Below, one piece after another: positions 8,102 through 17,495 of a stretch of DNA of 64,000 bases. A program made the translations under genes and the position numbers. Location: the NCBI RefSeq assembly GCF_005871165.1, contig NZ_SWKP01000007.1:186001-250000 (forward strand), given 5' to 3'. The notes beneath the pieces are model-generated. The model searched no databases. It saw nothing but the letters and a program-made list of their open reading frames with translations, and was not told where the DNA came from. Origin of the DNA: Maricaulis alexandrii (GTDB lineage: Bacteria; Pseudomonadota; Alphaproteobacteria; Caulobacterales; Maricaulaceae). Within the stretch, counting starts at the first letter, position 1; each line of letters opens with the position of its first letter.

Positions 8102-9373
8102 ATGGAATCGCCCGCCCTGCTGGTCATCGCCATCGCCGTAATCGGCTACGGCCTCTATTCGCGCGTCTTTGCGCGCTGGAGCCTTACCGCGCCGATGATT
8201 TTCACCGCACTCGGTCTGGTCATGAGCGGTGCGGTGAGCGGACTGCTGGGTTTCGAGATCACGTCTCACCAGATCAAGCTGCTGGCCGAGATCACACTCA
8301 TCCTCGTGCTCTTCTCTGACGCCGCGGGCGTCGATATCCGGTTATTGCGGGCCGACGAATCCATCCCGGCCCGGATGCTGATCCTCGGCTTGCCGCTGGC
8401 CATGGTGCTGGGCACGATTACGGCCTGGATCCTGCTACCCGATCTTGGCCTGCTTCAGTGTGCCCTGCTGGCAGTGGTTCTGGCCCCCACCGATGCCGCG
8501 CTCTCGCGCTCCGTGATCGTCAACGAAACGGTCCCCCTGCGCATCCGGCAGACCATCAATGCGGAGAGTGGGCTGAATGACGGCCTGGCACTGCCCGCGG
8601 TCTTTATCCTCATCGCGCTGGCATCTCCGGGCGATCAGGGCCCCGAAGGGATTGCCTGGGCCGGCTTCATCGCCCAGCAGATCGTGCTGGGTACGGCGGC
8701 TGGAGTGATCTTCGGCTGGCTGGTCGGGCAAGCACTGGAGCGGTCGGACCGCAAGAAGGCGATCAGCCCGGAATTCGAACGGATCAGCGCCGTCGCGCTC
8801 GCAATTGGCGCTTATGTCGCCGCTCTCGTCGTGGGCGGAAACGGCTTCATCGCGGCCTTCACAGCGGGAGGCGCACTTGGGGTGGTTGCCCGCCGGGCCC
8901 GCGGCGAGATGCAACGCTTCGGAGAGACGGAGGGCCAGCTTTTGGCCCTTTTGACCTTCCTCGCCTTCGGAGCGGTCATGCTGCCGGATGCCCTTCAGAA
9001 CTGGAGCTGGAACGGGGCCGGCTTTGCCTTTGCGAGCCTTTTCATCATTCGCCCCGTCGCGATTGCCGTGAGTTTGATCGGCAGCGGCCTGACCTGGCCC
9101 ACCCGCCTGTTCCTCGGCTGGTTTGGTCCGCGCGGGCTGGCGTCCATCGTGTTTGTCCTCCTGATCGACCTGCAATTGGGCCATGCCTTTGCCGCGCCAT
9201 TGATCGCGATCGCCAGCCTGACGATCGGGACGTCCATCATACTGCACGGACTCAGCGCCGGACCGCTTGGGCAGACCTATGCCAACTGGTTGAGCCAGCG
9301 TGGCGATCGCGCGGCCCTGAAGGAATTCACCAAGGCCGAAGCGGGGAGCGATCTGCGGCGGTCGAGGCATTAA
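8102..9373 (+). CDS. Cation:proton antiporter, CPA1/NhaP type
   Basis: 423 residues with about 12 hydrophobic segments. The ion-site region shows LAPTDAALSRSVI, the family's APTD motif in the discontinuous helix, and INAESGLNDGLALPAVF, the ESxxND element of NhaP-type exchangers. FGPRGLASIVFVLL is also typical. Inner-membrane Na+(K+)/H+ exchange is the expected role. It starts nine bases after rsmD and may be transcribed with it. Confidence 0.88.
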   Translation: MESPALLVIAIAVIGYGLYSRVFARWSLTAPMIFTALGLVMSGAVSGLLGFEITSHQIKLLAEITLILVLFSDAAGVDIRLLRADESIPARMLILGLPLAMVLGTITAWILLPDLGLLQCALLAVVLAPTDAALSRSVIVNETVPLRIRQTINAESGLNDGLALPAVFILIALASPGDQGPEGIAWAGFIAQQIVLGTAAGVIFGWLVGQALERSDRKKAISPEFERISAVALAIGAYVAALVVGGNGFIAAFTAGGALGVVARRARGEMQRFGETEGQLLALLTFLAFGAVMLPDALQNWSWNGAGFAFASLFIIRPVAIAVSLIGSGLTWPTRLFLGWFGPRGLASIVFVLLIDLQLGHAFAAPLIAIASLTIGTSIILHGLSAGPLGQTYANWLSQRGDRAALKEFTKAEAGSDLRRSRH

Positions 9374-9495
9374 AGCGCTCATGGGCGGCACGCGGACGTC
9401 GGGCTCCAGCGCCGGCCCCAAGGCCGCCTCGCCTTGCAATATGGCTGTCACACACTAGCTCCAAGAGGATAGAAGCAATCCGAGGGGAGCCCGAC

Positions 9496-11160
9496 ATGCG
9501 CGTGGCCGACCTGGTTCTCGACATCCTTGCTGCACACGGCGTGGAGCAAGTTTACGGCGTCCCGGGAGACGCCATCAACGACTTCACCTTTGCGCTGCAG
9601 AAGCGCGACGACATGGAATTCGTCATGGTGCGCCATGAGGAGGCTGGTGCCTTCATGGCCTCTGCCCAGGCGAAGCTGACCGGACGGATGACGGCCTGCA
9701 TGGGGACGTCCGGTCCCGGCGCGATACACCTGCTGAACGGCCTGTATGACGCCAAGATGGACCATGCCCCCGTGATTGCCATCACCGGCCAGGCACCGAC
9801 CCAGCATGTCGGCACGGAATACCATCAGGAAGTGGCGCTTGAACGACTGTTTTCCGATGTCGCGGAATACACGCGAACCGTCATGACACCGGACCAATTG
9901 CCCGAGGTGATGATCGAAGCCTGCAAGGCCGCGCTGGCCGCGCCCGGTGTCGGCCATATCGCCATCCCGTCCGACGTCTCCGGCCGCTCGGTCAAATCGA
10001 CCCGCTCCACCTATGATCTTGGCGTCTCGCGCACGCGATCCATGCCCTGCGCCGGCGATCTGGAGAATGCCGCTGACCTGATCAACGGCTCCAAGCGCGT
10101 GGCCATTCTCGCGGGCATCGGCTGTGCTGACGCGCGCGATGAACTTCTGGCCCTGTCCGACCGTATTGGCGCGCCGATCATCCGGTCACTGCGTGCCAAG
10201 GACGTGATCGACGAAGACGTCGAGGCGTGCATCGGCGGGCTCGGCTTGTTGGGATCGGCCCCGGGCAGTGCCGCCATTGAAAAATGCGACTGCCTGATCC
10301 TGGCGGGCTCCGATTTTCCCTATGTCGAATTCTTCCCGGATGACGCCAAAATCATCCAGATCGACTCGTCGCCAACCCGGCTGGGCCGCCGCGCCAAGGT
10401 CGACATTCCCCTCGCCGGGCATTGCCAGCCCACGCTGGAAACCCTGCTTTCCCGCGTCGAGGCCAAGGAGGATCGCAGCTTCTTTGACGCCATGCAGGAG
10501 CGGAAGACCGACTGGAACCGTCAACAGGCCGACCGCCGCCAATCCGAGGACACGCCCATCGCTCCCGAGCGCGTGATGCAGGAACTCAACCGGATTGCGC
10601 CGGCCGACACGGTCTACACGGTCGATACCGGCACCTCGACCGCCTGGGCGGCGCGGCATCTGATCGTCACCGAGAACCAGCGCTTCACCCTGTCCGGTGC
10701 GCTCGCCAGCATGGCCTTTGCCCCATCCGGCGCGATCGGGGCCAAATTCGCCTATCCGGACCGGCCGGTCTGCGCGATTTCCGGCGATGGCGGCTTTGCC
10801 ATGCTGATGGCCGACTTCATCACTGCCGTGCGCTATGACCGCCCCGTGGTCAATGTCGTGCTGAACAACAGCAAGCTTGGCTTCATCGCCCTGGAACAGG
10901 AAGCCAAGGGCCTGCCGGAACACGCGATTGGCCTGGAGAATCCCGACTTCGTCGCCTTCGCGAAAGCCTGCGGCGGCCACGGTGCGCGGGTGGACGACCC
11001 GGACGATCTGGCCGGCGCCCTGCGAGAGGCCTTCAAGCAGGACAAGGCCAGCATCATCGAAGTGATGGTGGATCCGGACGCCCTGATCATGCCGCCCAAA
11101 GTCTCGGCCGAGCAGGCGATCAATTTCGGCATCGCCAAGACCCGCGAATTTCTGGGTTGA
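9496..11160 (+). CDS. ThDP-dependent enzyme, pyruvate oxidase / pyruvate:quinone oxidoreductase-like
   Basis: 554 residues in the three-domain ThDP layout. The N-terminal part carries GVPGDAINDF and RHEE (46-49) with the cofactor-activating Glu. A central nucleotide-binding domain follows, and the C-terminal ThDP motif is SGDGGFAMLM through NNSKLGF. Overall pattern is closest to PoxB-type pyruvate oxidases, not acetolactate synthase. It lacks the C-terminal lipid-activated helix extension of E. coli PoxB, ending just after GIAKTREFLG, so membrane association is uncertain. Ribosome site GAGGGGAG lies upstream. It could instead be another decarboxylase of the family. Confidence 0.8.
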   Translation: MRVADLVLDILAAHGVEQVYGVPGDAINDFTFALQKRDDMEFVMVRHEEAGAFMASAQAKLTGRMTACMGTSGPGAIHLLNGLYDAKMDHAPVIAITGQAPTQHVGTEYHQEVALERLFSDVAEYTRTVMTPDQLPEVMIEACKAALAAPGVGHIAIPSDVSGRSVKSTRSTYDLGVSRTRSMPCAGDLENAADLINGSKRVAILAGIGCADARDELLALSDRIGAPIIRSLRAKDVIDEDVEACIGGLGLLGSAPGSAAIEKCDCLILAGSDFPYVEFFPDDAKIIQIDSSPTRLGRRAKVDIPLAGHCQPTLETLLSRVEAKEDRSFFDAMQERKTDWNRQQADRRQSEDTPIAPERVMQELNRIAPADTVYTVDTGTSTAWAARHLIVTENQRFTLSGALASMAFAPSGAIGAKFAYPDRPVCAISGDGGFAMLMADFITAVRYDRPVVNVVLNNSKLGFIALEQEAKGLPEHAIGLENPDFVAFAKACGGHGARVDDPDDLAGALREAFKQDKASIIEVMVDPDALIMPPKVSAEQAINFGIAKTREFLG

Positions 11161-11174
11161 ACCGGCAGAACGCG

Positions 11175-11203
11175 GTTCGGGCGGCGGTCACCGCCGCCCG
11201 AAC
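11175..11203. terminator. Strong hairpin between convergent genes
   Basis: A perfect 13-base-pair stem (left arm 11175-11187, right arm 11191-11203) with a three-base TCA loop. The loop is the stop codon of mutL on the minus strand, and the stem lies 15 bases after the ThDP enzyme stop. No T tract follows on either side, so it may be a bidirectional barrier rather than a classical intrinsic terminator. Confidence 0.5.
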
Positions 11204-13074
11204 AGCCGTTCAATATCGCTCAGCTTCAGCTCGACATAGGTCGGGCGGCCGTGATTGCACTGGCCGGAATGAGGCGTGGCCTCCATTTCGCGCAGGAGCG
11301 CATTCATCTCCTCGCCGGTCAGGCGGCGGCCGGAGCGAACCGAGCCGTGGCAGGCCATCGTGCCGACCACATCCTCCAGCTTTTCTTTGAGCGAGAGGGC
11401 CTGGTCGTATTCGGTCAGATCATCCGCGAGATCCCGTATCAGACCCTGGACATCTAGCTTTTTCAGCAGGGCCGGCGTCTCGCGCACGGCGATGGCGCCC
11501 TGCCCGAAAGCCTCGATCACCAGGCCCAGCTCTTCCAGCTCCCCGGTGCGCTCCAGAAGGCGGCGCGCCTCATTCTCGTCCAGGTCGACGATCTCGGGAA
11601 CAAGGAGCTGCTGACGCTGCACCCCGGTCTCGGCGATCATCTTCTTCATGCGCTCATAGACCAGCCGCTCATGGGCGGCATGCTGGTCGACGATGACGAT
11701 CCCGTCCTGGGTCTGGGCAACGACATAAGTCTCGTGCAATTGCGCGCGGGCCACGCCCAGCGGCCAGTCCGGCGGCGGCGCTTCACTCGGCGCGGTCGGT
11801 GCCGGCGCTCCCGGCTGATAGGCGGCATCGGCGGGCGGCACGAAGCCCGGCCCGTCGGGTTCGACACGGGCCGACATGCCCGGATCAAAGACGCGGTCCT
11901 GCACGGGCTCGGCGGGGCGTCCCCAACCGGCCAGCTGTCCGGCGGCAGACTGGTAATGGAGCGGCGTGTCCTGGAAGCCTTCCGGACGGGCCCGCCCCAG
12001 CGCAAAGCCGGAGACGGTGGTGGAAGCCCGGTGCCCGGCCCCCGCCAGCGCATGGCGCAACGAACCGACGATCAGACCGCGCACGAGGCCGCTATCGCGA
12101 AAGCGCACTTCCGCCTTGGCCGGATGGACATTCACATCGACCAGATGGGTGGGCAGGTCGACATTGAGCGCGACGACCGGATGCCGGTCCCGGGCGAGGA
12201 AATCCTGATAGGCGCCGCGAATGGCACCGTGGAGCAGCTTGTCGCGAACCGGCCGGCCATTCACGAACAGATACTGATGCTGCGAGGAGCCGCGCGAAAA
12301 GGTCGGCAGGCTGGCGAACCCCGTCACGCGGACGCCTTCGCGCTCCTGGTCGACCTCCAGGGCATTCTCGCCGAAATCCGTGCCCAGCATGGCCGACATG
12401 CGAGCCTTGCGGGCCTCGACATCATGGCCACGCTCGGCCGCCACGGACAGGCGCTTGCGACCGTCCAGCGTCAGGAAGAAGCCAACATCCGGCCGCGACA
12501 TGGCCAGGCGTTTGACGACATCCGTGATGGCCTGGTTTTCCGACCGCTCGCTCTTGAGGAATTTGAGACGGGCGGGCGTGGCGTAGAAGAGATCCCGCAC
12601 CTCGATCCGCGTCCCGCCGCGGCCGAGCGGCGCGGCCGGGGCCGTGCCATGGGTCTTGCCGCCTTCCACCGCGATGGTGAAGGCATCGCCCTCGCCCTTG
12701 GCCTGACTGGTAATGCTCAGACGCGCAATCGAGCCGATCGAGGGCAGAGCCTCTCCCCGGAAACCCATCGTGCCGATATTGAGAAGATCATCCTCGCCAT
12801 CCGCGCCAACCGGGAGTTTGGAGGTGGCATGACGTTCGATGCAAAGCGCGAGTTCCGCTTCGCTCATCCCCTTGCCGTCATCCTCGACCACGAGGCGGAC
12901 CAGCCCGCCACCCTCGGCGGAAATGTCGATCCGGTGTGCGCCGGCATCCAGCGCATTCTCAGCCAATTCCTTGATCACGGAGGCGGGACGTTCGACGACC
13001 TCGCCCGCCGCGATGCGGTTGACGGTCTCCGGCGGCAGACGCCGGATAACGGGTTGGGTAGCGGTTAAAGACAT
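11188..13074 (-). CDS. mutL: DNA mismatch repair protein MutL (endonuclease type)
   Basis: 628 residues. The N-terminal GHL ATPase has [29 protein letters not shown] and GFRGEAL. A Pro/Ala-rich linker of about 100 residues precedes the C-terminal dimerisation/nuclease domain. [12 protein letters not shown] (from Asp463) fits the metal-dependent endonuclease motif DQHA(X)2E(X)4E, and ACHGSVRSG and CNHGRPTY complete the site. This is the nicking MutL of organisms without MutH. A hairpin sits directly against the start codon (13076-13097). Confidence 0.95.
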   Translation of the reverse strand: MSLTATQPVIRRLPPETVNRIAAGEVVERPASVIKELAENALDAGAHRIDISAEGGGLVRLVVEDDGKGMSEAELALCIERHATSKLPVGADGEDDLLNIGTMGFRGEALPSIGSIARLSITSQAKGEGDAFTIAVEGGKTHGTAPAAPLGRGGTRIEVRDLFYATPARLKFLKSERSENQAITDVVKRLAMSRPDVGFFLTLDGRKRLSVAAERGHDVEARKARMSAMLGTDFGENALEVDQEREGVRVTGFASLPTFSRGSSQHQYLFVNGRPVRDKLLHGAIRGAYQDFLARDRHPVVALNVDLPTHLVDVNVHPAKAEVRFRDSGLVRGLIVGSLRHALAGAGHRASTTVSGFALGRARPEGFQDTPLHYQSAAGQLAGWGRPAEPVQDRVFDPGMSARVEPDGPGFVPPADAAYQPGAPAPTAPSEAPPPDWPLGVARAQLHETYVVAQTQDGIVIVDQHAAHERLVYERMKKMIAETGVQRQQLLVPEIVDLDENEARRLLERTGELEELGLVIEAFGQGAIAVRETPALLKKLDVQGLIRDLADDLTEYDQALSLKEKLEDVVGTMACHGSVRSGRRLTGEEMNALLREMEATPHSGQCNHGRPTYVELKLSDIERLFGRR

Positions 13075-13075
13075 A

Positions 13076-13097
13076 GGGCCAGCCTCTTGGCTGGCCC
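13076..13097 (-). promoter_or_regulatory. Hairpin abutting the mutL start codon
   Basis: A perfect nine-base-pair stem with a four-base loop ends two bases before the mutL ATG (minus strand). The only Shine-Dalgarno-like sequence, AAGAGG, lies in its loop and distal arm, about eight bases from the ATG. Folding would hide the ribosome site. It could alternatively be the terminator of bamF, but no U tract follows on the minus strand. Confidence 0.45.
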
Positions 13098-13130
13098 CGA
13101 GTCGGTCAAGTGCAGAAGCCTGCGCCGGGC

Positions 13131-13673
13131 CTAAAGGCCGGGCAGTTTCGGCAGCAGGCGGCGGTCGCGTTCAATCTCGACATCGCCACCACCGGTCACG
13201 TTCAGGATGCGCTCCTGGCGTTCGGCTTCTTCCTCGGCATCCAGCGGCGTCGCATCCGCCGTCGGGCGATACTCGCCATCGCGCCAGAACAGGATCTGGT
13301 CGGCAAAGCCACGGGACTTGCGAACCACGCCCGCCGTCTCGCCATCAATGATGGAACGGATGAAGGGGTCGGCCGCACCACCCCCGGCCTGGGCGACCAG
13401 GAGGGCTTCCGCGTCAGACCCCTCAAAGCTGCCGGTCTGGCCGAGCAGCGCAGCACGGGCCTGCTGGTCCGGATAGATTTCATCGGGGCGCGGCTGGCCC
13501 GGGGCCGGCGGACGCAGATTGTATTCCGGCGGCACGGTCAGCGGTGCGATCGTGACGGTACGAAACTCGTCCGGCGTGGTGCGATTCCCGGACAGAGCCT
13601 GGGGAACGCTGGAACACCCGGCCAGGGCGATAGTGGCCGTGGAAAGGGCCAGAAAGGCAGTACGCATACGCAT
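13131..13673 (-). CDS. bamF: DUF3035 lipoprotein, BamF-like
   Basis: 180 residues with a lipoprotein signal ending ALAGC (Cys20). The body carries the DUF3035 pattern [23 protein letters not shown] followed by a Pro/Gln-rich region and an ILFWRDG segment. In Caulobacter a DUF3035 lipoprotein is a subunit of the outer-membrane beta-barrel assembly machine (BamF). Location just downstream of lspA on the same strand is the usual alphaproteobacterial arrangement. Function is inferred from the family. Confidence 0.8.
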   Translation of the reverse strand: MRMRTAFLALSTATIALAGCSSVPQALSGNRTTPDEFRTVTIAPLTVPPEYNLRPPAPGQPRPDEIYPDQQARAALLGQTGSFEGSDAEALLVAQAGGGAADPFIRSIIDGETAGVVRKSRGFADQILFWRDGEYRPTADATPLDAEEEAERQERILNVTGGGDVEIERDRRLLPKLPGL

Positions 13674-13750
13674 CTCGACGAAGCTCCGTAGACTGTTGCC
13701 GACAGTATTAGCGAAATCGGGCCCACACCTCCAGCCCGCATCCCACCCGT

Positions 13751-14347
13751 TTAACGCGCGCCGGTCGATTTCCGGTCGGACAGGAGCATATCGAGGATGA
13801 TCGCCGCCACGCCCAGATTGATCCCCACATCCGCGATATTGAAGACATAGGGGAAATACACGTCGGAGAAATTCAGGAAATCGACGACGGCACCGTAGAG
13901 CGCCCGGTCGATCGCATTGCCGATGGCGCCGCCAATGATGCAGCCGAAGGCCACGCCCTGCAGCGGCCGGACGGCCTTCAACGGCCCCGACTGGAGCAGG
14001 CCGGCGAGCAGACCCAGGGAAATTACCACCGAGAAGGTGATCAGGACGAGACGCCCCATCCAGGTGTCGGCCCCGAACAGGCCGAAACTCACCCCCTTGT
14101 TCCAGACCATGGTCAGGTCGAAGACGGGGGAGAGTTCGATATGGCCGCACGTATTGGGCAGGAGCGCGCGTTCCGCCCCTTCGGCCCGCTGGAATTCCAG
14201 ACATCCGGGTGGGGAGAAGTTCAGCCGGTCCAGGACCAGGTATTTGGTCAGCTGGTCCAGAACCAGAATGCTGCCCGCCAGCGCCAGACCGATCCGGGCC
14301 ACCGGTTGGGTCAGGCGCTGGCGCAGCTCGGCAAGGCCATCAGCCAT
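13751..14347 (-). CDS. lspA: Lipoprotein signal peptidase (signal peptidase II)
   Basis: 198 residues from ATG 14347, overlapping the ileS 3' end by eight bases. Four membrane helices; the catalytic aspartates are Asp147 in IGNAIDR and Asp173 in FNIADVGIN. It cleaves prolipoproteins such as its neighbour BamF after diacylglyceryl transfer. Odd feature: about 20 extra residues between helix 1 and the NKGVSFGLF block, containing Cys49 and Cys67, which could form a periplasmic disulfide. Confidence 0.93.
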   Translation of the reverse strand: MADGLAELRQRLTQPVARIGLALAGSILVLDQLTKYLVLDRLNFSPPGCLEFQRAEGAERALLPNTCGHIELSPVFDLTMVWNKGVSFGLFGADTWMGRLVLITFSVVISLGLLAGLLQSGPLKAVRPLQGVAFGCIIGGAIGNAIDRALYGAVVDFLNFSDVYFPYVFNIADVGINLGVAAIILDMLLSDRKSTGAR

Positions 14348-17342
14348 TCTGAGAATCCCAGAAGGCCACGGCATCGGCGTCCCGCGGGGTGATGTCCGGG
14401 TAACGGGCATCGGAGCCGATGGCCGGATCATATTTCCAGGAACGGGCGCATTTCTGGCCTTCGGCCCGGCCCGGGATCACGGCCACATCGGCGACATCGT
14501 CCAGGCGGAATGCTTCGCCGTCAGCGGCGCCGTCGACCAGATAAGCCTGGCTGGTGATGGCGATTTCGGCGAGGAAATCATCCACCTTGCCACCCGGCGC
14601 TTCGGCCGACATGGCAGCGCGATAGGCCGGATCGGTGACATGGACGCGCGGCGCGGCTTCCAGCGAGGACCCGATCCGCTTTTCCCGGCGCTCGACTTCC
14701 AGGGCCCCGTTCACCACACGGCGCAGACGGCGGATGGTCCGCCAGTTCTCGGCCAGGGCGCCATTGTGCCAGCTGGACGGCGTTTTCGGGAAGGTCCGGA
14801 AATGGACGCTGTCATCCTCGGACGGGAAGCGGCTGAGCCAGACTTCTTCCATCGTGAAGGGCATGATCGGCGCCAGCCAGGCGGTCAGGCGCATGAAGAC
14901 TTCATGCATGACCGTGCGGCAGGCGCGGCGGCGATCACTGTCCGGACGGTCGCAGTACAGGCTGTCCTTGCGCACATCGAGATAGAAGGCCGACAGGTCG
15001 ACAACACAGAAATTGAACAGGGCCGCATAGACTTTCTTGAAGTCATAGGCCGCATAGCCGGCCTTCACGAGCCCATCCAGCTCGTGCAAACGGTGCAGGA
15101 CCCAGCGCTCCAGCGACGGCATGCGTTCAAGCGGCAGGTGTTCCACGGTTTCATCATAGCCGTGCAGGGCGCCGAGCAGATAGCGCATCGTATTGCGCAT
15201 CTTGCGATAGGCATCGACGGAGGTCTGAAGGATTTCCTCGGAGATCCGAAGATCATCCGTGAAGTCCTGGGCCGCGGCCCACAGACGCAGGATTTCCATC
15301 CCGTACTTCTTGCCGATCTCGTTCGGCGCCAGAACATTGCCCAAGGATTTCGACATTTTGCGGCCATCGCCGGCCATGACGAAACCGTGGGTCAGCACAT
15401 TGTCATAAGGCGCGCGGCCCCGCGTGCCGCAGCTTTCCAGCAGGGAGGACTGGAACCAGCCACGGTGCTGGTCGGAGCCTTCCAGATAGAGGTCGGCCGG
15501 CCATTTCTGGTCCGCCCGCGGCTCCAGCGCAAAGGCATGAGTACAGCCACTGTCGAACCAGACATCGAGGATGTCGGTGACTTTCTCATAGGCATCGGCG
15601 TCATAATCGGAACCGAGGAATTCGGCGGAGGAGCGCTCGAACCAGGCATCGGCGCCATCAGCCTCGACAGCCTTGACGATGCGCGCATTCACCTTGGGAT
15701 CATTGAGCACGCGCGTGGTGCCCTTCTCCACGAACAGGGTCAGCGGCACGCCCCATGCGCGCTGGCGGGAGACCAGCCAGTCCGGGCGTTGCTCGACCAT
15801 GGACCGGATACGGTTTTCCGCAACGGACGGCGTCCAGCTGGTGTCCGAGATCGCCTTGAGGGCCTTCTCGCGGAGCGTCCCGCCCGACTTCATCGGACGG
15901 TCGATCGCGACGAACCATTGCGGCGTATTGCGGAAGATGACCGGAGCCTTGGACCGCCAGGAGTGCGGATAGGAGTGTTCCAGCCGTCCGCGTGCCAGCA
16001 ATTGGCCGAAGCTGACCAACTGGTCGATCACAGCCTTGTTGGCCGGGCCTTCCTGGCCCTGCTTCTTGCCGTCCAGGCGGATGATGTTCAGACCGGCAAA
16101 CAGCGGGATGTGCTCGTAATAGGCGCCGTCGGCCCCGACGATGTGCGGCACGGCCTCGTGCTTGTCATGCCATTCCGGTGCGCCCATCCAGGCGACATAG
16201 TCTTCCGCACCATGGCTGGGGGCGGTGTGGACGAAACCGGTACCGGCCTCGTCGGTGACGTGCTCACCCGGCAGGAGCGGCACCGGATAGCTCCAATACT
16301 TGTCCGCCTCGGCCAGCGGGTGCGAGCAGACAAAACCCGACGGATCGACCGTTTCGAGACGTTCGAAGCTGACGATCTTGGCGGCCGCCGCGGTTTCCTC
16401 CCACAGCGCATCGGCCACCAGGAGGAGGTCGCCCGGAGCAGCCCAGGGCTTGAAGTCCCCGCCATCGACGCCGGTGACCTTGTACAGGCCATAGCTGATC
16501 TCCGGCGAAAAGCAGATCGCCCGGTTGCCCGGGATGGTCCAGGGCGTGGTCGTCCAGATCACGACGCTGGCCCCAATGCAGGATTTCGGGACGCCGGACC
16601 CGTCCTTGCGCAGCCCGCGCAGCGGGAATTTCACATGGATCGTAGTGGAGACCTTGTCGTGATATTCTACCTCGGCCTCGGCCAGGGCGGTCTGCTCCAC
16701 CGGTGACCACATCACCGGGGCGGAACCGCAATAGACCAGTCCTTCGTCCACGAATTTCAGGAATTCCTCGACGATGCGGGCTTCCGCGTCGAAGGACATG
16801 GTCAGATAGGGATCATCCCACTCGCCAGCCACGCCCAGACGCTGGAATTCCTCGCGCTGCACATCGATCCATTCGGATGCGTATTTGCGGCACTCGGCGC
16901 GGAATTCCTGCTTGGGGATGTCGTCCTTGTTGCGGCCCTTGGCGCGGAAATTTTGCTCCACCTTCCATTCGATCGGCAGGCCGTGACAGTCCCAGCCCGG
17001 ACGGTAGGGCGCATCCAGACCGGCCATCTGGCGCGAGCGCACGACGAAATCCTTCAGGATCTTGTTCATGCCGGTACCGATATGGATGTGGCCGTTGGCG
17101 TAGGGCGGGCCATCATGCAGCACAAAGCGCTCCTGCCCTTTGGAACGGGCGCGCAATTGCTTGTAGAGGTCCAGCTTGGCCCAGCGCTCGAGCCATTCCG
17201 GCTCTTTCTTGGGCAGGCCGGCCCGCATCGGGAAATCGGTCGTCGGCAGGAAAAGCGTGTTCTTGTAGTCGCGAGCGGCGGAATCCTGGCCAGTCTCGTG
17301 CGAATTATCCGTCATCGGATCTTGTCCTTGCGGTGGGGTCAT
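14340..17342 (-). CDS. ileS: Isoleucyl-tRNA synthetase
   Basis: 1000 residues, class I synthetase. The HIGH signature is in PPYANGHIHIG (residues 79-89) and KMSKS at 662-666 in GRKMSKSLGN. An editing domain lies between them, with TTTPWTIPGNRAI. The C-terminal zinc-finger region is degenerate: GQKCARSWKYDPAIGSD keeps one Cys, and the downstream cysteine pair is absent. Start ATG 17342 is used; ATG 17315 (MTDNSHE) is possible. The adjoining lspA and bamF suggest an ileS-lspA-bamF operon. Confidence 0.96.
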   Translation of the reverse strand: MTPPQGQDPMTDNSHETGQDSAARDYKNTLFLPTTDFPMRAGLPKKEPEWLERWAKLDLYKQLRARSKGQERFVLHDGPPYANGHIHIGTGMNKILKDFVVRSRQMAGLDAPYRPGWDCHGLPIEWKVEQNFRAKGRNKDDIPKQEFRAECRKYASEWIDVQREEFQRLGVAGEWDDPYLTMSFDAEARIVEEFLKFVDEGLVYCGSAPVMWSPVEQTALAEAEVEYHDKVSTTIHVKFPLRGLRKDGSGVPKSCIGASVVIWTTTPWTIPGNRAICFSPEISYGLYKVTGVDGGDFKPWAAPGDLLLVADALWEETAAAAKIVSFERLETVDPSGFVCSHPLAEADKYWSYPVPLLPGEHVTDEAGTGFVHTAPSHGAEDYVAWMGAPEWHDKHEAVPHIVGADGAYYEHIPLFAGLNIIRLDGKKQGQEGPANKAVIDQLVSFGQLLARGRLEHSYPHSWRSKAPVIFRNTPQWFVAIDRPMKSGGTLREKALKAISDTSWTPSVAENRIRSMVEQRPDWLVSRQRAWGVPLTLFVEKGTTRVLNDPKVNARIVKAVEADGADAWFERSSAEFLGSDYDADAYEKVTDILDVWFDSGCTHAFALEPRADQKWPADLYLEGSDQHRGWFQSSLLESCGTRGRAPYDNVLTHGFVMAGDGRKMSKSLGNVLAPNEIGKKYGMEILRLWAAAQDFTDDLRISEEILQTSVDAYRKMRNTMRYLLGALHGYDETVEHLPLERMPSLERWVLHRLHELDGLVKAGYAAYDFKKVYAALFNFCVVDLSAFYLDVRKDSLYCDRPDSDRRRACRTVMHEVFMRLTAWLAPIMPFTMEEVWLSRFPSEDDSVHFRTFPKTPSSWHNGALAENWRTIRRLRRVVNGALEVERREKRIGSSLEAAPRVHVTDPAYRAAMSAEAPGGKVDDFLAEIAITSQAYLVDGAADGEAFRLDDVADVAVIPGRAEGQKCARSWKYDPAIGSDARYPDITPRDADAVAFWDSQNG

Positions 17343-17495
17343 CTCAGAAGTCGTAGCGCAACATCTCCCGGCACCGCATGGATCATCCCAAGCGGGCCGG
17401 GCCGGTAATTCGCCCCGTCTTCAGCGCGGAGACAAATGCCGCGCGGCGGTTCAGACCGTGTCTATTCACCATGGAAACGCGTGTAACAGAGCCCG

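Noticed and set aside
11671-13068. 465-codon plus-strand frame opposite mutL
   Set aside because: Shadow frame produced by high-GC codon bias of mutL; no signal, domain or ribosome site.
13917-16706. 929-codon plus-strand frame opposite lspA and ileS
   Set aside because: Mirror of well-supported conserved genes; its translation is low-complexity and matches no family.
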